This document shows, piece by piece, positions 1 through 12,390 of a DNA stretch of 64,000 bases; within the stretch, counting starts at the first letter, position 1; each line of letters opens with the position of its first letter. The notes under the pieces were generated by a model. It saw only the letters and a list, made by a program, of their open reading frames with translations, ran no database searches and was not told the origin of the DNA. Made by a program: the position numbers and the translations under genes. Source of the stretch: Melastoma dodecandrum (Eukaryota; Streptophyta; Magnoliopsida; Myrtales; Melastomataceae); assembly GCA_029817715.1 (NCBI GenBank), contig JARUPY010000602.1, positions 265,501 to 329,500 on the forward strand. The letters are read 5' to 3'.

Positions 1-912
1 CCCCCCCCCGGGTCAATGCTGTGTTGTTACGTCTGACTTGTTTACTCACTGATGCCAAGGACTACTCTATTCCAGCCTCGTGGGTTAGTCTTTTACAACA
101 ACGAGACAAAAAAAAAGGAAGGAGTTCGGGGCAGCTTTTTTGGGTTGGGGGAGTTTAATTGGGGTTAAGTCCAGGGCAAAAATAATTAATGTGCTTCATG
201 CTCTCTCCACTTCCAATCAAACAACTAACAAAAAAAAAACAAAGTTTGTAATAAAATTATTTGACAACCCACTGAACTAACACCGCCATTTAAATTATAG
301 TTTCCACAAAATCAAGATCAAATGATGCCCAAAGGAAAAGTTGGTACCCCACCCCACCCCACCCAAAAAAAAAACTAAAGCTGCTAAGAAACAAATGCCG
401 ACTGTTCCACATATAACTCGTGGACCCAATTGGGGAGCGCCCATCCATTCCTCTCTCAACAATTGGGTGGGAGGCAGTTACCGGCCCCGCCACTGTCTGA
501 AGTATATGGACTATAGATATTACACTGGGGGGTAACTTTTTTCAAATTGGGCAGCCTCCCCTCCCCCCACACGTTGTAACATATTGCCCCCTCCCTTTGT
601 CCTCGTTCCCCATTTGTTATTATTATTAAAAAAGAAAATAATTGGGATTTGACGTGGCACCCACATGACAGAAAATAATTGGAAAGACAATAACACCCAC
701 ATGAACATGATGATGCGCCTCCCTTCCCTGGATGGTTTATTTCGAGGACCAATCTTAGAAAATACCTACTTAAAAAATGATGTTTTTTTTTTTTTTAAGA
801 AAAATTGCACACGAAGGAGGAGATCTGATGATTTCCTGTGCAAATTTCTACTTTCCCCTGATAAATTAATTATATTATATTTCTTTTACATGGTCGGGGA
901 TGGAGACGTTTT
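1..912. other. Intergenic, downstream of the UGT72 gene
   Basis: This stretch is AT-rich with several A-runs and a C-run at the very start. Short frames are present, but none resembles a known protein or shows exon structure. It includes the 3' flank of the glucosyltransferase on the minus strand. I see no gene in it. Confidence 0.6.
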
Positions 913-2385
913 TCAAGAGGAGGAGGAGGTGGCGGTGGCGTCGAGGAGGCGACGGACAACCTGGGCAAGAGCCTTGGTGGAGGAACCATCCACGGACAGA
1001 ACCTTGGAAGCGGCGTGCTTGAGGTCCTTCACCTTGTTCCTCACCTCCTTCCCTTCCTTCCCGTCCATCAGCCCCCTCACCACCCTCTCTACCTCCCCCC
1101 TCCTCACAACCCCACTCTCCCCCTCCGCTTCCGCCCTCAGCGCCACCTTTGTGTCCTTCGTCAGCATCGCCGCGTTCATCTTCTGCTCTGCATACAGTGG
1201 CCACGCTATCAGCGGCACCCCGTTCACCACACTCTCCAGCATCGAGTTCCACCCACAATGCGTTAGGAACCCTCCCGTCGACCTGTGGGCTAGCACCTGC
1301 GCCTGGGGTGCCCACGACGCCACCACCAGCCCCCTCCCCTTGGTTCTCTCCAGGAACCCACTCGGCAGGAACTCGAACGGCTCCCTCTGCCCGTTGTTCA
1401 CGCTGAAGTAGGTGGCATTGGCGACCGTATCGTTGGGGCTCCTCACCACCCAGAGGAACCTCTGGCCGCTCATCTCCAGCCCATGCGCCAGCTCGTCCAT
1501 CTGCTCCGTCGACAGGGTCCCGCCGCTCCCGAAAGAGACGTACAGCACCGAGTCATGAGGCTGCTCGTCCAACCACCTGAGGCACTCCGAAGACTTGCCG
1601 TTGTCCGCAGAGAAGGGCGGCTCCATGTTCACCAGAGGGCCGACGGGGAAGACAGGAGGGCGGCTTGGATCGTCTACCAGGAGGTATTTGAGGGGGCCGG
1701 GCTCAAGCTCTGCAAAGCTGTTCTCGAGGATACCTTCGGCGAGGGGGTAGCGCTTGGCGTGATGGAGGACCCACCTGTAAGCCTCATCCTTGCGATCCTG
1801 AACAGGGTCGAAAAGCTCGGAGCCAAGTAGAGGGATGCAGCCGGGGATGCGGACAGGGTGAGTCATCTCCCGGTACTCGCAGTCGACGGACTGGTCGAGG
1901 GTGGGAAGGTAAAAGATGAGGGAGAGGGTGGTGGCGGTGGAAGGGAAGAAAATATAAGGAGGGACGTTGAATTCGCGGGAGACTTCAAAGGCGTCGGTTC
2001 CGAAGAGGTCGACGAAGAGGGCGAGGAGGGTGGTGGAGCGGGAGAGGGAGGAGAGGGAGGAGCGGAGGGAGGGGAGGGAGCGGGAGACGGTGAGGGAGAT
2101 GATGGTCTCGATGCGGGTGTTGGGGGGGAGGTCGTGGAAGGAGACGGGGGGGAGGAAGGTGTAGGAGAAGGTGGAGGGGGGAAGGGAGCGGAGGTGGGAC
2201 TCCTGAGCTTTGGAAGGGGAGCCGTCATTAGGGATGAGGAAGCAGACCTTGAGGCCAGGATGATGGCGGACGAGTCTCTTGGAGAGCTCAACCAGTGGGA
2301 TGAGGTGTCCCATCCCTGGGGTGGGGAGTATGACCACCGTGTGCTCCTTCACCTCTGCCTCATCTTTAGCCGTAGCCGTAGCCAT
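913..2385 (-). CDS. UGT72: UGT72-family UDP-glucosyltransferase (hydroquinone/monolignol glucosyltransferase-like)
   Basis: A single uninterrupted frame of 490 codons starting at the ATG at 2385; two extra in-frame codons upstream begin with TTG and are not used. The plant PSPG box runs from about residue 358 (WAPQAQVLAH) to 401 and ends in Gln, the residue typical of UDP-glucose users. The catalytic His lies in PGMGH near residue 27 and its partner Asp in FVDLFGTD near 126. The GSGGTLS stretch near 287 is characteristic of group E UGT72B/UGT72E enzymes. Members glucosylate small phenolics (hydroquinone, monolignols, chlorophenols) in the cytosol. Lack of introns and a length near 480-490 aa fit the group. 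The strong GC bias creates a long antisense frame that is an artefact. The acceptor substrate cannot be read from sequence. Confidence 0.93.
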   Translation of the reverse strand: MATATAKDEAEVKEHTVVILPTPGMGHLIPLVELSKRLVRHHPGLKVCFLIPNDGSPSKAQESHLRSLPPSTFSYTFLPPVSFHDLPPNTRIETIISLTVSRSLPSLRSSLSSLSRSTTLLALFVDLFGTDAFEVSREFNVPPYIFFPSTATTLSLIFYLPTLDQSVDCEYREMTHPVRIPGCIPLLGSELFDPVQDRKDEAYRWVLHHAKRYPLAEGILENSFAELEPGPLKYLLVDDPSRPPVFPVGPLVNMEPPFSADNGKSSECLRWLDEQPHDSVLYVSFGSGGTLSTEQMDELAHGLEMSGQRFLWVVRSPNDTVANATYFSVNNGQREPFEFLPSGFLERTKGRGLVVASWAPQAQVLAHRSTGGFLTHCGWNSMLESVVNGVPLIAWPLYAEQKMNAAMLTKDTKVALRAEAEGESGVVRRGEVERVVRGLMDGKEGKEVRNKVKDLKHAASKVLSVDGSSTKALAQVVRRLLDATATSSSS

Positions 2386-2462
2386 AACCAAAAGGCTCTT
2401 CCTTTCTTTTTATAAATCTTTTTCTCACTTTAAAGATGGAGGGGAAATGGGGGTGGGATGGG

Positions 2463-2470
2463 ATTATATA
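2463..2470 (-). promoter_or_regulatory. Possible TATA box for the UGT72 gene
   Basis: A TTATATAA-like sequence on the minus strand about 80 bp upstream of the ATG at 2385. It would place transcription start near 2435 with a leader of roughly 50 nt. Position and composition are the only support. Confidence 0.35.
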
Positions 2471-2722
2471 ACCATTAAAGATTGAATAATAATACAAGTC
2501 GGGTCAGGTGTGGACCTTCTTACCTCCCCTTATAATCGGGTAGTCTCGTTAATTAAATAAGAAGGGGTGGAAAATGGAGAAAGATTTTTCCGACGACGGG
2601 GGAAAAGTGGAGGACGAGAGAAGGGGGGGATGATGACACAATGATGGAATAATGACGCAAGAGAGGTATGGAGATAGATAGGAAGTCGCCCTCAGTTTCA
2701 ACTCAAAAACACAAGAGAAGAT

Positions 2723-2727
2723 CAAAC
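2723..2727. repeat. Target-site duplication, left copy (CAAAC), copia element 1
   Basis: The five bases CAAAC directly precede the 5' LTR and recur directly after the 3' LTR at 7101-7105. A 5-bp duplication is the normal footprint of Ty1-copia integration. Confidence 0.85.
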
Positions 2728-2938
2728 TTACAAGGAGTACATATTATTTTCCAAGGATCATTCCTTTTTCCAAGGTCCCAAGGTTCATCTCGTTCATCAC
2801 CTTCTTCAAGGTTCATACATGCAATGCTTGATAATCAAGCCCTTCTAATATATATAGTCTTTATCTCTACTTGTAAACTGAGTGTGAAGGGAAATATTAT
2901 ACAAACATAAGGTTACTGTCCTTAGTTAAAATTCATCA
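2728..2938 (+). repeat. 5' LTR of copia element 1
   Basis: Aligns along its length with 6892-7100, sharing AAGGTTCATC-rich repeats, a TATATATAGTC motif (probable promoter) and the ATTCATCA terminus. The first base pair reads TT rather than the canonical TG kept in the 3' copy. Numerous substitutions and indels separate the two LTRs, pointing to an old insertion. Confidence 0.9.
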
Positions 2939-3040
2939 TGGCATCAAGAGCAAGTTTCGATCACACCACCACCGTCACCACAAGCATCACCGCTTTCCGC
3001 CTCCTCTCAACCACAAATCGTACCTCCTTCCCCTACTATC

Positions 3041-6000
3041 GTGAACCCAATGATTGCTCTGCCCATAGCACCCTCCTTGTCCTCCATATTTGGCGCGGCT
3101 GTAGTGACCAGTTTCGGTCCTTCTCTAGTGGCACCGTTGCCACCTATTACCAACATCGTCATCGTCAAATTATCCTCAAACAACTACCCCGTCTGGCTGT
3201 CTTTGGTGGCGTCTTATTTGTACTCTGCTGATCTCATATCGTATATCGATGGCATGATTCGTCAGCCGCTTCCCGAGTTTCCTCATGCCAACGACGTGTT
3301 AGTACCAAACCCGGCATATGCTTCCTAGCTATGAGTGAATCACCAAATTCGTGCAGACCTCCTCGCTACATTTTCCCCCGAGATCCTCCTTGAAGTCTAT
3401 GACATTTTACCGGTGCATGAAATCTGGTCGATACTTTGTACGTGCTTTCTTCAAGCTACCTTGGCACAAGAACTCAACTTGCGGAATCGCCTAATCTCTC
3501 TTCGTATGACCAACCAGACTATAGCCGACTACCTCCGAGAGATGAAACATATTGCGGATCAACTCGGTTCCATTGGAAAAGTGATTCCCACCATCGAGCT
3601 TATTCTTTATGTTCTTCGCGACCTACCTCGCCAAAATGAAAGCCTTGTCATGACTTTGTCACATTCAGCGATTCACCAGTCATTCGATCAAGTGCGTGCA
3701 CATCTTCTCACCTATGAGCAGCGACTAAAGGATCTCTCTTCCGACTCGGGCGACTTCATCTCCGGTGCTCTATACTCTGTGACTTCACCATCTGGCCATC
3801 ATGGACGTCATGGGGGCCGACGTTTCCCAGACACTTCTCAGTCCACTGGACACTCCACGCCTGCATCTTCAAATCACTCACATCAGCGCTTATTTGATTC
3901 CAGTACGCGTCCACGAAATAGGGATGGTGCCATCATCTGTCAAATATGCAATTGCAAAGGCCATGCTGCTGTCATGTGCCACCTGCGCTTCAATCGAGCC
4001 ACAACGGATGTCCCAGAAGCTATGGCTGCCCTTGCCAATGATGCTAATGTTTACGATGTTTGGTACCCCGACTCTGGAGCCTTGGATCACATGACACCCT
4101 CTGCTGGTATGATTCAAGATCTTGTCCGGTATAATGGATTAACTCGAGTTCACATCGGTGATGGTATGAGTCTTGACATTGCCAGAGTCGACAAAATTGA
4201 ACTTAGCACACCTGCACAACCCTTGTGGTTCAATGGTGTTCTACATGTTCCTTGTCTCCGCCACAACTTGCTTTCCATCAAACGACTTTGTGGAGACAAT
4301 TCATGCACCATGACATTTGACAGAAATTCATTTCTTGTGAAAGATCGCCTCACGGGAACACCATTGCTCCAACAGCGGAATGAGGGTCTCCATTATCAAC
4401 TCACGTTGTCTCCGACTTCCTCTTCAACAACCTTCACAGCTTCCTCAGTCGTAGATTGGCATTCCCGACCTTTCATCCTCATATTGGCATAGTCACTCGC
4501 CTCCGCAACTGTGGTCTCCTACCTTCTTCCGCTTATCAAGCTTCCTTTTGTGCTTCTTGAGCTGCTGGAAAGTCTCGACGGCTACCGTCTCAAGACTCCA
4601 CGACTCGCGCCACAGAACCTTTTGCATTATTACACATCGATATATGGACTGCACCGGTTGAATCTACCTCAGGTGGGGTTGCAGAACATCATCATCAACA
4701 CTTGGTTACCTTGGCGCGTACCATTCTTGCTCAATCTCGGCTTCCCCCACGTTTTTGGGTAGACGCCATCCACATGGCCAACTACACAATCAATCGGCTA
4801 CCTTCGTCCTTGCTTCAATTCGGGATCCCATACAACCTTCTTTACTGACGACGGTTCAGCTACGACTTCCTTCGTCCTTTTGGATGTCTCTGTTTTTCAT
4901 ACCTAGGACATCTTGCGGCCTACAAGCTTGCTCCTCGATCTGCTCCATGTATCTTTCGCGGATACTCCGATTACCGCTACTTCAATCCCACATTTGGCCG
5001 CATTCATTACTGTCGCCATGTTCGTTTTGTTGAGGATGATTTTCCTGCAACAACACTCATCCGACAGTCCAGTTCGTCAAATATGGATCACCATGAAATC
5101 TTCAAGCAAGTCACTTGGTTCATGCCGACCGTGTTTGACACGCCATCTTCCAATGTTGCTGCTGCTGGCTATCGCCTGCTTCCAAAGAGGATAAGCCATA
5201 GCTCTACGGTACGACATTGGAGGATCGGGCAAAGCCAAAGCAGAGAGGTCAAGAATTTGTAGCACACGACGAGTACCGTCTCGCTGCCGTGTGATCATGG
5301 GATGTCTGGTGCAGCTGGCGATGCAACATGTTGGTGAACATTTGAAGGAGACGACAGAGTGTCGGAGTCACCGATAGAGCTTGTTGAGCAGCAAGAGGGG
5401 CCATACTTTGATCAACCGTCGTGGACAATGGCTTAGAGGTGGAGTCACTTGGTTGAGTAATTAAGTCTCTTCTTCCAATGGCACATGGCAGTTGGTTCCC
5501 TCTACCCTCACTCAAAAGCTTGTGGACTGTCGATGGATATTTCGCGTCAAGGTTCATCCCGATGGAACGCTAGATCTCTGTAAAGCACGTCTTGTGGCAC
5601 AAGGTTTCACTCAATGACCAGGTATCCACTTCAAGGAGACTTATAGTCATGTCATTAAGTCTGCCATGATCCGGCTCGTCCTTACAATAGCCATCACCCG
5701 CCGCTGGTCAATGCGACAACTCAATGTTAGCAACCACCAGAATTCGAAGATCCCAGATATCCACATCATGTATGTCTACTGCAAAAGTCTCTCTACAGTC
5801 TTCGTCAAGCCCCCTGGGCCTGGTTCGTTCGATTTGTTGCCGCACTATATCAGTTGGGTTTTACCCAATGCAAGTCAGACACATCTCTATTTGTACGGCA
5901 CAGAGGTTCTCACACTCTAATTCTACTCCTCTACGTTGATGACATACTCTTAACGGGCTCCGATGGTAGTGATGGTGACGACGTTATCGGGGCCCTTTCA

Positions 6001-6870
6001 AGAACATTTGCAATGAAGGATCTAGGTTTTCCGTCGACTTTCCTCAATGTTCGTCTCCAGCACACCTCGGATGGTCTCTTTTTAAGTCAAGCACACTATG
6101 TTGACCGACTACTTCATCAGTTCGATCTGCAAAATGGCTCCGTGGCCAAGACTCCCCTCTGTGCCAAGTTTTAGTCGTTCAGCAGCGATGAGGCTGCTCC
6201 AAATCCTCACCTTTTTTCCATGAGATCGTTGACAGTCTCCAATACCTGACCTTGACAAGGCAGGACATCGCTTACTCGATATGTATGCTCAGTCAATTCC
6301 TTCAATCACCCACCGTTGCTCATGTTCAGGCTGCAAAACGGATTCTTCGCTACCTCAAAGGTACGGCTTCTTTTGGAATACCTATTCGTCCGACTAATCT
6401 GTCTCGTTTAGTTGCTTATCCCAATGCCGATTGGGCTGGCTGCCCTGCCACCCGTCGTTCAACTACTAGTTATGCTGTCTACATTGGCGATAATCTACCC
6501 TCTTGGCGTTCCAAACAGCAACCTACTGTTGCTCGTAGTTCTACCGAAGTCGAGTACCTGGCACTAGCCTATGCTGCTGCTGAGCTAATGTGGCTCTCAT
6601 CATTAACCTCATATTTACATCTACCTCTTCGTCTACCACTTGTAATCTGTTGTGACAACATTGGAGCCACCTACCTTGCTGCTAATCCTATTTAGCACGC
6701 CCGCACAAAGCATGTCGCTATCGACTAACACTTCGTCCGCGAGCAAGTTCAGTCTGGCGACCTCATAACTTAATTTGTTCCTACATGTGAACAACGGGCC
6801 GATGCTTTCACCCAGAATCTCCCACATCGCTCCTTCATCGCTCAAAGGTTCAAAGTCCCTCTCTGCATGA
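3041..6870 (+). pseudogene. Degenerate copia gag-pol of element 1
   Basis: Fragments of one polyprotein are read in shifting frames. A gag region lies near 3140-3900, a CX2CX4HX4C zinc knuckle at about 3938-3979, and a protease Asp-Ser-Gly at about 4070. The integrase zinc-binding remnant is near 4450-4640, followed at about 4675 by an abrupt junction into the integrase C-terminal part, so the catalytic core is missing. The reverse transcriptase runs from about 5478 and contains YVDD at 5932-5943. RNase H occupies about 6250-6700 with several internal stops. A segment near 5156-5470 is in inverted orientation. The element cannot encode functional proteins. Confidence 0.88.
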
Positions 6871-6891
6871 GTTTTTTTTTAGGGGGGGAGG

Positions 6892-7100
6892 TGAAAACGA
6901 GTACATTCATTGATATTATTTCTCAAGGTTCATCCCCTTCTTCAAGGTCCCAAGGTTCATCATCCTCTTCAAGGTTCGTCACTCTCTTCTAGGTTCATAC
7001 ATTCAATGTTTGATTCATTCAAGTCCTTGTATATATAGTCTTTATCTTTACTTGTAAACTAAAGGGAAATATTATACATGTCCTTAGTTAAAATTCATCA
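6892..7100 (+). repeat. 3' LTR of copia element 1
   Basis: Begins TGAAAACGAG directly after the polypurine tract AGGGGGGGAGG (6881-6891) and ends in CA at 7100, followed by the right target duplication CAAAC (7101-7105). Confidence 0.9.
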
Positions 7101-7105
7101 CAAAC

Positions 7106-7653
7106 ATCCCGTAAATTTGCAATCTGAGGTGGAGGTCGACTAATTCGGTGGACAGGGATGAGTTAGTGGTGAAATGAAATGAGATCAGATCCGGAGGAGG
7201 ATTCCTCCCTTTTCCCAACCAACAACAATTCATGCCCCCATGTTGGAGTTTGTATCCTTATGGATCCCCTTTTCTAGGCAGGTTGAGTTCCCAAATCCAA
7301 GTGTTATCTCTTTATTATGATGATTGCCAAATCCAACTTTTACTTGAAAGCCAAAATAAGATAACAATCAAACTATTGGTTGACTTTCTAGTTATTCATG
7401 CAAAAGGCGTTGCTTATTGTTAGTAATTTGGGTTAAACATGTCATCCCGACAGTGGCACCAACCTATTATTAAGACTCCACCCAAAAAAGAAACCACGTC
7501 TAATGCGCTTGGCTAGAAGTATCTGTTAACCACATTGTCGCACAATATCGACCTGTTGATTGGCCCCACACATATGGGAGTCTTGAGCTGGCTGGCTCCA
7601 CCTCCCATCCCCAGGAAGTGTTTTGTGTTCCAGCCAGCACCTTCTCAAATGCC
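7106..7653. other. Spacer between the two copia insertions
   Basis: About 550 bp of AT-rich sequence separating the two target-site duplications. No gene or recognisable repeat seen. It is presumably original intergenic DNA between the UGT72 gene and ADNT1. Confidence 0.5.
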
Positions 7654-7658
7654 CCTCT
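7654..7658. repeat. Target-site duplication, left copy (CCTCT), copia element 2
   Basis: CCTCT immediately precedes the 5' LTR and is repeated at 12688-12692 after the 3' LTR. Confidence 0.88.
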
Positions 7659-7955
7659 TGTCAACGGATGTCCTTGGAATCTGCAGGTGAACAGAATGGA
7701 GAGAGTAGAAAGAAGAAGAGATGGGAGGAACATGGGCCATGTGTGGGCTTCGTTAGTTAAGAAGGCTTGTAAATAGAATTTGTGTTCAAGCCCATTATCT
7801 ATAATGATATATATGTAACTAGTTACAGTTTGGAGTTTTCTAACAGAAATAACAGAAGTAGTTCCTCTGTTCTTCATCTTCCAGAAGTCCCCTCTGTAAC
7901 TGCTTCTCCAGTGGTGTGTTTGTTGCTTCCGGCAGAATCGTCGGACTTGCTCACA
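7659..7955 (+). repeat. 5' LTR of copia element 2
   Basis: 297 bp, same length as the 3' copy with no indels noticed. Contains a TATATATG region near 7806 that could serve as the TATA element. Confidence 0.93.
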
Positions 7956-7978
7956 TGGTATCAGAGCAACAGGAAGAC

Positions 7979-10900
7979 ATGGGAGATCTGACTCGCGGCA
8001 GAGCATTTGTGGAGTTGGATCCTTCCTCGCCCTTCTTTGTAAGTCCGGCTGATAGTCAAATGGCAGTACTAGTTACGCCTGAGTTGGTAGAAGGTAATTA
8101 TATGGCCTGGAGTAGGATGTTCTTGGTTGCACTGTCGATTCGCAACAAGATTGGTTTTGTGGATGGTTCGATTATTAAACCAGCCGAGAGTGATCCGTTA
8201 TTTGTTGCTTGGAAAAGGTGCGATGATTTAGTTAGAACCTGGATCTACAAGTCAGTCTCGGTTTCAATTGCTGCTACAGTCTTCTTTCTAGAATCGGCGA
8301 AAGAGATATGGGAAGAGTTGAAAGAAAGGTTCGCGGAACCTGATGACTCTAGAATCTGCCAACTGCAAATGCAGTTTCATAATCTGGTTCAAGGTTCAAA
8401 TCCTGTAGCAACGTATTATAGTGAGTTGCTAACGATCTTAAGAGAAATCAAGTTGTTTAGACCCTTACCTCAATGCTTATTCAATGGTTGTAAATGTGAT
8501 TGGGCAAGGATTTCGGCTGAACAGCAACAAAAGGATATGCTTTTCAAGTTTTTGAATGGACTAAGGAGTTTGCTGGGTTGAGATCACAAATCCTAATGAG
8601 GAAACCTTTGCCCACTCTTGGTGAAGCATATAACATACTACAGCGGGAAGAAATGCAGAAGGGACTCAAGAAGAGTATGCATCATACAGCTGAAGGTTTG
8701 GCTATGACAGTAAATTCGGACAGATTTCAATCTGTGGACAGAAGAAGAGGAAAATTTGATGTGATTTGTGATCACTGTGGAAGAAGAGGGCATCTGAAGG
8801 AGAAGTGTTATCAACTAATTGGGTTTCCTACTGGATTTTCTGGTGGCAATAGAGGTGGATGAGGCAGAGGAACACGCTTTGTTTCAACTAGAAGAGTTAA
8901 TCAACTCAATGTGGCAGAACAGACTAAACAACAGGAGGGCTTAGTGATGGCTTCTGAGTTGGGTCTTTCAAAGCAGCAGGTTCAAAAATTAATGGCCATT
9001 CTTAAAGAAGATCAGTCTGGTGTCTTGGGTGAATCGTCTACTTCCTCTGTCTCTTGAAAATCAAGCAGGCAAGAATTCTTTGGTTCGAGCACTCTCTGCT
9101 TATAATAAAACTTTCGTTTCTAAACTTTGGATTGTGGACACAGGTGCTACAGACCATATAGTGGCAGATTTGTCTTTGCTGACGAATGTTAAGCAACTTT
9201 CTGTTTCCTTAAAAATACAGCTTCCCAATAATTCTTTTGTTTTAGCCACACATACTGGTCTGTGTCATTTGAATAAGCACTTATGTTTACAAAATGTCTT
9301 GTTCATTCCAAAATTTCAAGTTCAATCTTATTTCAGCTAGCAAACTTGCTTTGCACAGTAAGGTTTATTTGATTTTTCTTAAAGAATTTTGCTTTATCCA
9401 GGACTTGCAAAGCTCGATGACAATTGGATTGGCTAAGTAAAAAGATGGGCTCTATATGATGGGAGAGATGAAGGGTACTGATGATCCTACAGACTGTTGC
9501 TTGTCATTTTCCAGTCATAAGAGCATTAGTAATAGTGTTTCTTCAAATCATGTATTCTCAGAAAAATTTGATCTGTGGCATTCAAGGCTTGGTCATGCAT
9601 CAATAGAAAAGATGAGAGTGTTGAATAAGATGGATGTTTCCATTTCTTTCATCCCGGTTAATGTTTGTACTTCTTGTCATGAATCAAAACAAAGACGATT
9701 GTCTTTTCCATTAAGTTCCTCTACTAGTTCAGCACCTTTCGAATTGATACACTGTGATATTTGGGGTCCATATTCTCATGAAGCTATAGGAGGTTTTAGA
9801 TATTTTTTGACCATAGTGGATGATTATACTAGAGGCACTTGGCTTTATGTCATGCGTTATAAATTTGAAGCACTAGGGTATCTGAAACAATTTCATATGT
9901 TTGTTAAAACTCAATTTGGTGGTGTAGTGAAAATAGTAAGGACAGATAATGGCTCAGAATTTTTCCTAAAAGACTTTTACAATGAGCATGGTATTCTGCA
10001 TCAAGTAACCTGTGTTTAAACCCCTCAGCAGAATGGGATTGTTGAAAGGAAGCATCAACAACTTCTTCAAGTAGCACGTGCTTTAATGTTTCAGGCTAAG
10101 ATCCCTCTTCAATTTTGGGGTTATGCTGTTCTTACTGCTACCTATATCATTAATAGACTTCCTTCTAAATGTTTGAAATTTCAGACACCTTATGAGGTAC
10201 TTTTTAGGCAGAGGCCTCTGTTTCATAGTATGAGGGTGTTTGGTTCACTTTGCTTCGCTAGTACATTGTCACAAAACAGAAAGAAATTTGATAAAAGAGT
10301 TATACGATGTGTTTTTGTTGGTTACCCATTTCATGTAAAAGGTTACTTTCTCTATAACCTTGAAACACGGCAAGTCTTCATACCCAGGGATGTGGTGTTC
10401 TATGAATCAATTTTTCCTTTTCAACATCTCTCATACTCAGTCAACAGATCCTTTTATGAAATCTATTTCTGAAACTTCTGGTTTTTCACAGGTTTTAATT
10501 CCCACTTTACATGATTCTGTTTCTGCATTACATGATCATTTAGATCCTTCTTCTACTTTCTCTCCTCAATCTGCATCTCCTTCTCATGAAACCACAAGTC
10601 AACCAGTTCTGAGGAGAAGTACTAGAAATAGGACAATACCTTCATATCTTCAACAATACCATCATGGCCTTTCTTTGAGCATAGCTGATCCACTCTCATC
10701 ACAGCTTCCCAGGTCAGGTTCTTCTAATCCATTGCCTGTTTATCCCATTGATTCTTTCATTGCTTATTCACAGCTTTCTCCTTCCTATAAATCTTTTGTT
10801 TTGAATTTAGAAACACATGTTGAGCCTCAGACATACAGACAGGCAAAAATATCCCCACAGTGGGTGGAGGCTATGAATGCTGAACTTTCTGCTTTGGAGG

Positions 10901-12390
10901 ATAATCAAACTTGGGAGTTAGTTCATTTGCCAGAGGATAAGCAAGCTATTGGTTGCAAATGGGTGTATAAAATCAAATTACATGCTGATGGCACTGTTGA
11001 AAGGTATAAGGCACGGTTGGTGGCGAAAGGATACACACAGCAAGAGGGCTTAGATTATCAAGAGACTTTTAGTCCCGTGGCCACACACACCTCGATACGC
11101 ATGTTCTTTGCTGTGGCTGCTGCAAAAGGTTGGTGCTTGCGACAATTGGACATACATAATGCATTTCTAAATGGTGATTTGTTGGAGGAAGTGTATATGG
11201 AGGTGCCACCTGGTTTGATGATTAAGGGGGAGATTGCGAATTCATCATCAAACATGCCTGTAGTATGCAAGTTGAAGAGGTCCTTATATGGCCTCAAACA
11301 GGCCTCAAGGCAGTGGAACTGTAAACTTACAGAATGCTTACTGGCAGGAGGATTTAGTCAATCAAAGGTGGAGTATTCTTTGTTTACTAAAGAGAGTAGA
11401 CAAGGATTTGTTGCTATACTTGTTTATGTTGATGATATAGCAATAGCAGGGTCGAATGAACAAGTAATTGACAGCTTGCAAAGCCACCTTGAGAGCTATT
11501 TTAAAGTAAGAAACCTAGGTGATCTGAAATACTTTCTGGGATTGGAAATTGCGAGGTCACATAAAGGTAACTTTCTTTCCCAGAGGGCTTATACACTTCG
11601 GCTTTTAGAAGATATGGGGAAGTTAGCTGTCAAACCTAGAATGGCACCAATGTAGCCAAATCTGAAGTTGGTACATGGTGATGAGTCAGGAGCTCTTGAT
11701 GTTACTTCTTATCGACAATTAATTGGTAAATTGATTTACTTAGGCATTACTAGGCCTGATATAGCTTTCTCTGTGCACTTATTAGCACAGTTTATGGATT
11801 CTCCAACTCAGAGACACTGGGATGTAGCATGTGGAGTTCTGAGATATCTTAAGGCTACTCCAGGACAAGGTGTTTTGTTCTCAAGCAATTCGGAGCTAAA
11901 ATTGGTGGCATATACAGACAGTGATTGGGGAGGTTGCTTGGAGACGAGGAGATCAACTACAGGGTTTTGTGTTTTTCTGGGAGAATCCTTAGTAAGATGG
12001 AAATCTAAGAAGCAGTCCACCGTTTCTAGGTCATCCACTGAAGCAGAGTATAGGGCAGTGGCTGCAACAACTGCAGAAATTGTTTGGCTCATTTCTTTAC
12101 TCAAAGACTTTGGAGTTGCAACAGCAGAACCTATTCAGCTTCATTGTGATAACAAATCTGCTATATACTTGAGTAAAAATCCAGTTTTACATGAGAGGAC
12201 GAAGCATCTAAAGATTGATTTGCATTTTGTCCGTGAAAAGGTGGCAGAGGGACAGATTCAGGTTATACATTTGCCTACGCATCTGCAAGTCGCTGATTTG
12301 TTGACTAAAGCCTTGCATCCGTCGAGATTCCAATTTCTTGTTGGCAAGATGGGATTGCTGGATATTTACAAGTCCCATCTTGAGGGAGAG
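7979..12390 (+). pseudogene. Copia gag-pol of element 2, interrupted
   Basis: All expected domains are present in order: gag with a CX2CX4HX4C knuckle at about 8767-8808, protease Asp-Thr-Gly at about 9137, and integrase with its His-His-Cys-Cys part near 9575-9685 and acidic core residues across about 9750-10050. Reverse transcriptase follows, with YVDD at 11425-11436, then RNase H from about 11700 to 12390. Breaks: a frame change at about 8575, stops at 8860-8862 and 9054-9056, a frame change near 9315, and stops at about 9437, 10017-10019 and 11653-11655. It appears non-autonomous in this copy, though young enough that related intact copies may exist elsewhere in the genome. Confidence 0.9.

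Larger units (their letters stand above)
2728..7100 (+). mobile_element. Ty1-copia LTR retrotransposon 1, old and degenerate
   Basis: Complete insertion of 4,373 bp with short LTRs (211 and 209 bp), a tRNA-Met-type primer binding site (TGGCATCAAGAGC, 2939-2951), a polypurine tract (6881-6891) and a perfect CAAAC target duplication. The domain order gag, protease, integrase, reverse transcriptase, RNase H is that of Copia. The coding region carries many stops, an integrase-core deletion and a local inversion, so it is not autonomous. Small size and short LTRs suggest an Ale/Retrofit-like lineage, but I cannot confirm this. Confidence 0.92.

Noticed and set aside
1863..2291. Second minus-strand frame within the UGT72 gene, Ser/Pro-rich
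   Set aside because: Frame-shifted shadow of the same exon with biased composition.
1858..2415. Plus-strand open frame of 185 codons opposite the UGT72 gene
   Set aside because: Its Gly/Glu-rich composition is the mirror of GC-rich third positions in the real gene; no homology.
2938..3231. Short ORF beginning at the end of the 5' LTR
   Set aside because: Its ATG overlaps the LTR end and primer binding site; the frame does not match gag.
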